64,000 nt of DNA from Eurosta solidaginis (lineage: Eukaryota; Arthropoda; Insecta; Diptera; Tephritidae): positions 395,699,601 through 395,763,600 of the forward strand of contig NC_090319.1 of NCBI RefSeq assembly GCF_040869045.1, read 5' to 3'. The first letter of the stretch is position 1; every line of letters starts with the position of its first letter. The translations under genes and the position numbers were made by a program. This document shows positions 56,455-64,000 of the stretch, one piece after another. The notes under the pieces are model-generated. The model ran no database searches. It was not told where the DNA came from and saw only the letters and a program-made list of their open reading frames with translations.

Positions 56455-59388
56455 GGGTATTGCAGCTCAATTTAAACCATTGCGAGGCAGCCCAAGAGCT
56501 ATTATCCCAAACAGTCTATGAAGGAGGATATGACATAGTGGTACTCTCTGAACAATACAAAAATCGCCAGGAGCAGGGTTGGCTCTCAGATTCAGCAGGG
56601 AAAGCCTCAATTTGGGCACCAGGGAAATTTCTCCCACAGGAAATTATGACGCCAACGGTAGCAGGATTCACGTGGGCAAAAATCAACGGTATATACGTCT
56701 TCAGTTGCTATGCCCCTCCGAGCATGACCATCGCCGAGTTCGAAGACATGATATACGGGATCACCATTGAAGCACGAGGTAAACACCCGCTTTTAGTGTG
56801 TGGAGACTTCAATGCATGGTCATCTGTGTGGGGAAGTAGACGAACCAACGAAAGAGGGAGAGTTCTCCTCGAAAGTCTTACTTCTTTGAGGCTAGAACTC
56901 CTAAATGAACCAGGGATATATACCTTCGATACAGGTACCAGACGATCCATTATAGATCTCACCTTCGCTAGCAGCGAAATAGCAAGACGAGCAAAATGGT
57001 CCATAAGCAACGTCTACACACACAGCGACCATAAAGCTATTAGCGTAGAGCTGCTCGAAACTCCACGAACGGTAGCAGCAAGACATCGACAAACAATTAT
57101 TTGACATTATCTGGAAGGACGCCATAGTACGAGAATCGCATGCGGAAGACCAGTCGGTTCAAATCACTAAGTTGCTATGTATGGCATGTGTTGCTGCCAT
57201 GCCCAGAAGTCGCGGAAAAGCACAGCGCACTCCGGTATATTGGTGGAATGACGAAATTGCGGAAGAGCGTAGAAAATGCCACAAAGCACGAAGAATAGCG
57301 CAGAGGGCACGCTCATCACCACGATATGCAGAGCTACACAGCACCTATGTCGCACAAAGAAAGGCACTTAAAAATGCCATAAAAAAGAGCAAGAAGTTAT
57401 GCTTTAGGGAACTGCTGGATAATGTCGACCTAGATCCTTGGGGATCAGCCTACAGAACTGTGATGGCCAAAGTTAAAGGACCGATATCACAGCAACCTAC
57501 GTGCCCGATACTGATGAATATTATTGTTGAAACACTTTTCCCGGCGCAAGATCGCTGGACTTATCCAAACGAGGATCTAGAAAGTACGGAAATTCCGCAA
57601 ATTACAGAGCAAGAGGTGCTGGACGCTGCAAAAAGAGTTGCTGATAACAAATCCCCAGGACCCGACGAAGTACCAAACATAGCCCTTAAAGCCGCGATTA
57701 CAACTAGGGCTACATTATTTACTGATTTTTTAATGCCTGTATGCAAGAAAGCGTGTTCTCTCGCCCGTGGAAACGACAAAGACTTGTCCTATTGCTGAAA
57801 CGTGGTAAACAGCCGGACCAACCATCCTCATATAGGCCATTTTGTATGCTGGATTCCCCAGGGAAGATTTTCGAGCGTATAATTAGTGAGCGCCTACAGC
57901 TGACTCTAGAAAGACCAGGTGGCTTATCGAATAGTCAATATGGATTTCGCAAATCAAGATCCACCGTAGATGCAATACAAACAGTCGTCAATATAGCTAG
58001 AGAAGCTATCTCTGGAGGCCAAAATAAAAGGAAGTTATGTGCACTGATTATGTTGGACATCAAGAATGCTTTTAACACTGCGAACTGGATGCAGATAATG
58101 GCAGCGCTGCAAAGCTTCGGCACTCCAGCTTACTTACGCAGAATTATAGGTAGCTATCTTAAAGACAGAGTACTTCTTTTTGACACGGATCAAGGAGCTA
58201 AAGAGTACAAAATCACAGGAGGCGTCCCACAGGGATCTGTTCTCGGTCCAACGCTTTGGAATGTAATGTATGACGGGTGCTAAAGATTGATCTACCAGAA
58301 AACACGCAAATTGTGGGATATGCTGATGATATTGCAGTGGTAGTAGTGGCCAAGAAACTGGACCTGCTTCAAGCATTATGTAATGACGCCGTAGCAAGAA
58401 TAAAGGAATGGCTGACCAATACAGGACTGGAGTTGGCTAGCCAAAAGACGGAAGTGGTATTAGTAAGCTCCAAACGGTCGGCGAACGAGTTAGTCTTAAC
58501 TGTCGGGGATCATCAAATCACCTCAAAGGATTCCTTAAAATACTTAGGAGTGCACATTGACTCTAAGTTAACTTTCAAAGAGCACTTCAGAGCGGTGGGG
58601 GAGAAAATTACCAAAGTTAATGGATCACTTATGCGAATAATGCCTAACATTGGTGGTCCGAGCGAAGCTATACGTCAGCTATTGTCCACAGTAACCAGCT
58701 CAATAATACTATACGCAGCACCAGTGTGGTATGGATCTAAACAGACCCATCAAAAATATATATTAGCAGCGTACCGACTTGCTTCTTTAAGAATAGCAAG
58801 TGCTTATCGGACGGTGTCCGACGACGCGATCCTGGTTCTAACCCGGAAAATCCCAGTGGACTTACTGGCAAGCGAAATGGCCGATCTGTATAACACTAAT
58901 ATCGAGCGACCATCTGAAGAAGACAAGAAAAGAGCAAGGACACAAACAATAGCTAAGTGGCAAGAACGGTGGGAGGCCTCGAGTAAAGGGCGTTGGACTT
59001 TCACACTAGTTTGGAACGTAGCTCAATGGAATGAGCGGAAGCACGGCGAACTGAACTACCATCTCACGCAAATAATGAGTGGACATGGCGGTTTCAAAGA
59101 GTATTTATGGAAGCGTAGGATAGAGGAAGATCCTCATTCCCAATGTGTACCACAGAGTTAGAAAACGCAGAACACGTCATGTTCTACTGCCCCCGTTTCC
59201 ACGAAGAAAGACTCACCTTGCATGGAGTCTTTGGGGAGGAACCTACCACGAGAAATTTAGTTTCACATATGTGCAGCAGGAAAGAATGCTGGACTGCAGT
59301 GAGCAAAATGGCATTTATAGTAATGACACGCCTGATGGATGCTGAGAGGGAGCGCAGAGAAATGCGCATGCGAAGCAGTGGTGATTAA
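56451..59388 (+). pseudogene. LINE ORF2: endonuclease and reverse transcriptase, four frame breaks
   Basis: Endonuclease domain 56451-57090: LQLNLNHCEAAQELL, VVLSEQY, VCGDFNAWSSVWGS (catalytic Asp/Asn), RRSIIDLTF and SDHKAI. Then PVYWWNDEIAEERR and the RT from about 57640: ADNKSPGPDEVPN, SSYRP, QYGFRKSRSTVDAI, MLDIKNAFNTANW, GGVPQGSVLGPTLWN and YADD at 58319-58330. The C-terminal Cys-His motif is ENAEHVMFYCPRF. It nicks target DNA and copies element RNA by target-primed reverse transcription. Breaks are near 57095, 57726-57731 (T run), 58275-58277 (G run) and 59145. All domains and catalytic residues are present between breaks. Confidence 0.9.
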
Positions 59389-59598
59389 ATGGACACTCAG
59401 AGCAAATAGCGGGAACCTGGACGCAGGGACAACAGTAGGCCCTTAAAAAATGAGAAATATGGAACGCCACCCTGAAGTAATGCGAAAGTGGTGCCGGGGT
59501 GGGCGACGGTTCCAGAACGGGGCTGTTTTTTAGTCTACGGACACACGGTTGCTGCGACGGCAGCAAGTATGGTGCATTAGGCATTTTTCAGCCTCCCC

Positions 59599-59600
<2 letters not shown>

Positions 59601-59637
<37 letters not shown>
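59601..59637 (+). other. Poly(A) tail of the LINE
   Basis: 37 consecutive A directly before the 3' copy of the target duplication. Confidence 0.97.
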
Positions 59638-59639
<2 letters not shown>

Positions 59640-59650
59640 GTACCTAAACA

Positions 59651-59975
59651 AGTGTGTCAACTAAGCGATACACGTCAAAACTACAAACAGCCTCGCTCAC
59701 CTGATGCAAATCTCAGGTCTAGAGTTGCATTTTTGGTACTTAAGAGTACTTCAAGCTGAGTTGCATTTGATAGTTTACTAAAATTTTGTAGTATTTACAG
59801 ATGAAATAGTTCCATATATTTCCGCGGAAATAAGAAGAAGAACTAGAAGATTTGTAGCCTGCAACAATGCGGAAACATACGGAAAGCAAAATTTATTTAA
59901 ATTAGAGTCAAAATATAAAGCGTTACACGTGTAACATGGAAAAATTTCACTTCTAAGGCTGTTTGCACAAATGCA
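59651..59975. other. No feature seen
   Basis: Flank of the LINE insertion, which would be continuous with 54232-54450 if the LINE is removed. No gene. Confidence 0.3.
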
Positions 59976-60221
59976 TAAAGCTGGAGACATTGGTGCTTTA
60001 TCGGTAACCGTATCGGTAACCTTTTAGCAGCTGATTCGAACAACCTTATGAGAATCAATGCAATCGATTATTGGTGCCGCTAAGGTCGTAACCGTATCGT
60101 AGCCAACCAATTGGGTTTTGGTTTACCGTCGTAACGATAAACAGCTGATTACGTTAGGGATACGACTACAGCGATACGACAAACGGCACCAATGAATCAC
60201 GGAACCAATGACTCCAGCTTA
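59976..60221. mobile_element. MITE with TAAGCTGGAGNCATTGGT ends
   Basis: TAAAGCTGGAGACATTGGT at 59976-59994 is inverted at 60204-60221. Inside there are several CGGTAACCGTATCG-type and AACAGCTGATT blocks in both orientations. 246 bp, non-coding. Confidence 0.75.
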
Positions 60222-61379
60222 AGGGAAAAATTGTATAAACGCTTTGGTCGCTTCAAAGCAAACGTACGGCGTTTCATTCGCCGTCATCCGGTGGCAAAAT
60301 CCTGAGCCAGATAAATAATTTTGCATGTAAATGCAATAAAAACGATTTGAGCCAGATAAATTCATATAGAAGTCTGGTTCAATTTGTGAGCCAGATAATT
60401 TGTTAATTACTTCTTTTTAGTTTTGCAACGCTGCCTTTAATAAACCTACTTTTTCAAAATTAGATGTCGCTGCTTAGCATTTCGCCGTATGAGTTAAATG
60501 AAAAACAGCGGCGACATCTGCCTATCACATTTCACGTGTGCGAAAATTTCACGACATCTGCTTTTCAAGTCTCTCAATGATCCAGAGCATTCCTGTGAGA
60601 AGTGAGCGTGAGCCGGAGCCGTAAAACTCATTGGAAGGCGGCAATTGTTTTTCGTATGGCGTTGTCAAAGCGTAAGCACGCAACCAAAGAACTTATGTAA
60701 ATTTTTCGATACTTCGCCCGACAGATGAATTAATGAATGCAAGACAACCAAAGCGTCTGTGAAAATCCGCCTTAATTTTTGTAGCTGTGAAAGTCTCCTG
60801 CAAATAAAATGGTGCTGTAAGTGCAAACAAATCAAACTCCTATATGACACTACTTTATTTTCTATGTATTTTTTCTTATATTTTTTGTCGAGGGAGCCAA
60901 TAAGGGTTCAGTACTGATGTAAGTGTGTGAACTATATTTAAAAAAATTAACGAAATACAAGAAAAATATATCGTAGTTCATTAAAAACAAACAAGCCAGT
61001 TTGTATTTCGATAGGGTTTTTTGACATTAGGCCATTTTTTCTTCATTTTTTCTGACAAATGAAAATTTTGTTTTTATTTTCAAAATTTTGTGCCTAAAAA
61101 CACAACTAAATTTAAAGTGTAAATTGTGTGTGCAAATGAGTTTTCAATAAGTGTACATTTTTCAGTTTTTCATAGTTAAGGAATTGACCTCCAGATTCTT
61201 GTGTTACACAAATATAGTGAACTTGGGTACAGAAATTAAAATTAAAAAGTTTTTCACAATAATTTAAAAAAACTCTACGTTTTCTCTGCTTTTTACACTT
61301 AAAGGAGAAACCCTCCGTAATAAATTAAACTTTTAATGAAAATCAATAACTCTGAACAGAACACTTTTCGCCATGATAT
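60222..61379. other. No gene; repeated GAGCCAGATAAAT motif
   Basis: GAGCCAGATAAAT-like motifs at about 60304, 60350 and 60390, with GCATGTAAATGCAATAAAAACG. A diverged copy of the same block lies at 62385-62445. Probably MITE fragments. The rest is AT-rich. Confidence 0.4.
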
Positions 61380-62090
61380 AATATTAAAATGCTGTGGGAC
61401 AGGAGCAACACTTTTGTGACTACATAAACCCTGTTTCAATCTTTTACGTCTCTGCACAGAACCCTAATGGACCGTTTTCAACCGAAACAACAATGGCAAC
61501 CCAGATTTTCCCGTTATGCTCACTTAAGCGAGTGCCTGTCAGAAAGAAGTCAACACACTTGTATAGGTACACTATGCTGCGTGTGTATGGCTGGCTGAAG
61601 GCAAAAGATATTCGTACGCCATTGTTAGTGACATTTTATGCCACAGTATACTTGTTGTGTATGCCTAAAAAATCACTAAAAATGAAATTCCCGGACAAAA
61701 ACAATTAAAGTGTTCTCTGATGGTGCAGCATCACAATTTAAAAACAAGTATACCCTATCGAACCTTTGTTATATGCCTACAGATTTTAAGTGGTATTTTT
61801 CGCCATTTCTCATGGAAAAGGAGCAGCGGATGGAGTTGGCGCCGATGTGAAGAGATCGGTGTGGAGTCAAATACGGCAACGTAAGGCTGATATCAATAGT
61901 ACTGTAGATTTCATGTTAACTGCTAGAAAGGTTATAAAGAATATTGAGACTATGCATTTATCTGAAGAAGAGGTTTAAGCTAAAAGAATCATACTTGACC
62001 GAAGATGGAACGATGTACTCGCTATTAACAAGGTTCAGTCACACCATTTCTTAAAAAGATGTAGTTGTAAGCTAACCCCAACTTGGTTAG
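61380..62090 (+). pseudogene. Transposase-like gene fragment with FSDGAASQFKNKY and SHGKGAADGVG motifs, frameshifted
   Basis: In three frames one reads VWLAEGKRYSYAIVSDIL, then VFSDGAASQFKNKYTLSNLC, FKWYF, then FAISHGKGAADGVGADVKRS and TMHLSEEEV, a stop, and RWNDVLAINKVQSHHFL. The SDG..SQFKN and HGKG..DGVGG-like blocks belong to a widespread metazoan transposon protein, probably a nuclease fold with a catalytic Asp in the first block; I cannot name its superfamily. Breaks fall at 61707-61709 (A run) and 61796-61800 (T run), plus one TAA at about 61976. The N-terminal half is not recognisable, and no terminal repeats were found around it. Confidence 0.6.
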
Positions 62091-62521
62091 CTTACCCACA
62101 ATAATTGCTGCGTCGTCCTAAATTAGGTTAGGTTGCACGCACCTTGCTTGTAGCCCTTGCTTCGACAATAAGTATTTTCCTGTTGGCGTTGTTTTATTCC
62201 TGCGCTCAACAAAGTATTATAAGAAAATATTATATCCCACTATAAGACGCAACTTTAGCATTTGAGCCACACTTTTGGGCAAGTTAAATAAAATAACTTC
62301 CTTTTTATTTCGGACAAGTCCGTCCATCACAAGTGCAGATTTAGTTACGTTCCATTGAGACTAGAGCGAGATACGGATAGAAATTTGACATGCAAATGCA
62401 ACAACAACGTTGTGATCCTCATATTTATCTGGTTCAATTTCTGATCCGTATAGCAGTTCTGTTCGTTTCGTTTTCTGTAGTAGATTTTTTGACAGCTAAC
62501 CACTTTTGAGTTGGTAGCACT
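62091..62521. other. No gene; MITE-like remnant
   Basis: The 62340-62460 block echoes 60300-60410 (ATGCAAATGCAACAACAACG, TTATCTGGTTCAATTTCTGA). Nothing else. Confidence 0.35.
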
Positions 62522-62784
62522 CATGGCTCAACTATATGGTTGGCTCATCTCTACAGCAACAACACACCTTTGTTTACATTGCCAAAATCAGCATGTAGGT
62601 GTTAGACGAATGGAATGGAGTGAAAACATAAAACTTAGCAGCATTTGTATGTAGTAAGAAAATGTTGTAAATTCGTTGGTTTCATTTTAAGTTTGTCATC
62701 TCCTTCTGACAATCCCTACTCCAGTGAAATGAAAAAAATAAAATCAGCTGGTGAGATGAGCGAACCATATAGTTGAGCCATTGT
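62522..62784. mobile_element. MITE with TGGCTCAACTATATGGTT ends
   Basis: ATGGCTCAACTATATGGTTG at 62524 plus GCTCATCTC is inverted at about 62755-62784. The interior is non-coding. Partial GTAGC matches flank it; a precise target duplication is not clear. Confidence 0.75.
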
Positions 62785-63129
62785 AGCCTGAACTAAATAT
62801 GTGTACATTTGTGTATACATACAAGATTTCGCCATATTTAAAAGCAAAAACAATGACAGAGTAAACAACTTGAAGATGATGTAAGGAAAATAAATAGTTT
62901 GCTTACGTGCAAAACTATTTAAATGTTAATAATTCTATCAGTATCTTAAAATTTTGTGTACGTTTCTACTTATTTTCAACAAAACAGATGTTTTTTATTA
63001 TGCTGCCAGCTCTCATAAAGTTGATCCAGATCGTTCCAATAAGATTTGAGCCAGAGCCAGAGCTCGATAAACCAATGGAACGGCCCTTTTATTATATGTC
63101 ATATCTTTTCTGTCAGTGACGTGGGCCGC
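62785..63129. other. No feature seen
   Basis: AT-rich with one short + frame and no family. Confidence 0.3.
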
Positions 63130-63181
63130 AGTTGCATTTGACATGCGCGTTGCTAACTGCCCGCGCCTGTCAAATGCAACT
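63130..63181. repeat. Short hairpin, 20-bp stem
   Basis: AGTTGCATTTGACATGCGCG (63130-63149) pairs with 63162-63181 with one mismatch around a 12-nt loop. Confidence 0.8.
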
Positions 63182-63257
63182 AAAGCTCTACGCACATAGC
63201 TTATGTTATATAAGGGAGATGAGGGTTTACTTTACCCTTACATCATCCTTCCTTTAA

Positions 63258-63306
63258 AAAGAAGAATATGGCAATTCGACCGATCACAATTGCCACATTC
63301 TTCTTT
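63258..63306. repeat. Short hairpin, 19-bp stem
   Basis: AAAGAAGAATATGGCAATT (63258-63276) pairs with 63288-63306 with one mismatch around an 11-nt loop. It is followed by CACTATATAAATTG, a TATA-like sequence. Confidence 0.8.
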
Positions 63307-63584
63307 GACACTATATAAATTGGTTCGAATGAACAAAAATTAGGGTGTAATTGATTTATATTATAAAATATATATGAATATTTTAAAACTAGTTTTTATT
63401 TTTTTTTTTTTACATTTTACATCGATTATATGTTAATATCGAAGTTTAGATTTGTATTTTTCGTTCTGCCTTCTTGTCTGTTTGTAAAAAAAATTTGATG
63501 TACATATCAATATAATATTACTGAATATATTAATTTATTTTGTTTATTCTATTTTTATGTACAGTCTTTTCTTTTTTTTTGTCG
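63307..63584. other. Probable 3' untranslated region/LTR zone of the gypsy fragment
   Basis: Very AT-rich. It lies downstream of the minus-strand integrase end, where a polypurine tract and LTR would be expected. A purine run on the minus strand (about 63568-63582) could be the polypurine tract. No LTR edge is proven. Confidence 0.3.
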
Positions 63585-64000
63585 TTTCATCAAAAATAGT
63601 AACATTAGGGTCGTTAATTTTAATTACAACAAAAGGACCCTGGTATATATTTTCATGTTTGTGGCGTGGTTCTTTTTGTACGAGAGCTTTATCGCCTATT
63701 TTAATAGCTAATGGTCGTGCCGTTCTATCATAAAACGTTTTGGTTTGTATTTTATTTTTAATTATTAAATTTTTGCCATTTCATGTGTTTTTTGCATTCT
63801 AAATTTAATCTCTTTAGCATAATTTTCGGCATTGTAAAGTGGATAAAATTTTTCTTTTCGTAATTCATGAGTCAAAGTTGCCTTTTTACCAAATACTAAC
63901 TCGAAGGGAGAAAATTTATTGTATAAAACTGTGCTAGTTGTTGTATTGTGTAGGAAAGTAAAGTATTTTAGATAAATATCCCAATCATAAAGAGTATTGT
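63585..64000 (-). pseudogene. Gypsy-type integrase C-terminus, partial at window edge
   Basis: Minus-strand reading from the window end: NTLYDWDIYLKYFTF, TTTSTVLYNKFSPFELVFGK, then YNAENYAKEIKFRMQKTHEM. After a frame break at 63770-63774 (run of five T on the + strand) it continues as KTFYDRTARPLAIKIGDKAL and EPRHKHENIYQGPFVVIKI, ending with FDETT. This is the end of a gypsy-family integrase (412/mdg1-like GPY/F-type tail). It is a different lineage from the element at 8.7-14.8 kb. The rest lies beyond the window. Confidence 0.85.

Larger units (their letters stand above)
54464..59637 (+). mobile_element. Full-length R1-clade LINE with 13-bp target duplication and poly(A)
   Basis: GTGTACCTAAACA lies at 54451-54463 and again at 59638-59650, bounding a 5174-bp element. 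Order: GC-richer 5' untranslated region (54464-55032), ORF1 (55033-56454), ORF2 (56451-59388), 3' untranslated region, 37-nt poly(A). The endonuclease motifs and ORF order place it in the R1 clade, though it is not in rDNA. An exact target duplication and long tail mark a recent insertion. The reading frames contain several single-base breaks (see ORFs). Confidence 0.95.

Overview
The window is AT-rich, repeat-dense nuclear DNA of a higher dipteran. The two host genes are of types known in Drosophila, and the tRNA-headed SINEs, the AACAAGTAA-type elements with internal minisatellites and the many foldback elements resemble repeats I associate with true fruit flies (Tephritidae). The family assignment is inference from pattern memory; no species can be named.

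Host genes. Two lie on the + strand. (1) A complete two-exon neprilysin-like M13 metalloprotease (39148-42475, 1068 aa) with a 121-bp intron just before the codon of the third zinc ligand. (2) The first two coding exons of what looks like an ionotropic glutamate receptor (46006-46108 and 46683-46843: signal peptide plus start of the amino-terminal domain). The rest of the receptor gene was not found, so everything from 46844 to the right end may be intron 2, or the gene may continue elsewhere.

Left part (1-39 kb). This is a graveyard of nested transposable elements: a PIF/Harbinger relic inside an inverted repeat (4.6-5.7 kb); two adjacent MITEs, one with a tRNA-like sequence (5.8-6.6 kb); a 959-bp near-perfect palindrome (7.5-8.5 kb); a minus-strand 17.6/297-type gypsy element (8.66-14.8 kb) whose gag is split by a 2.1-kb minisatellite element; SINEs with exact target-site duplications at 3.1, 16.9 and 19.5 kb; long minisatellite-bearing elements at 17.4-18.9 and 24.6-27.6 kb; three decayed fragments of one RNase-H-bearing LINE, one split by a TTAA-flanked piggyBac derivative (31.05-32.04 kb); and a 2.8-kb double inverted-repeat element carrying an internally deleted transposon gene (35.7-38.5 kb).

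Right part (46-64 kb). It holds a foldback with arms of about 857 bp, an LTR-like promoter segment, a short copy of the 24.6-kb element, a full-length 5.17-kb R1-clade LINE with a 13-bp target duplication and a 37-nt poly(A) tail, more MITEs, a broken transposase gene and, at the edge, the 3' end of a gypsy integrase.

Cross-cutting pattern. Many TE reading frames break by one missing base inside homopolymers, whereas the single-copy protease gene has a 2.9-kb intact exon. This may reflect uncorrected long-read consensus error in repeats rather than real decay.
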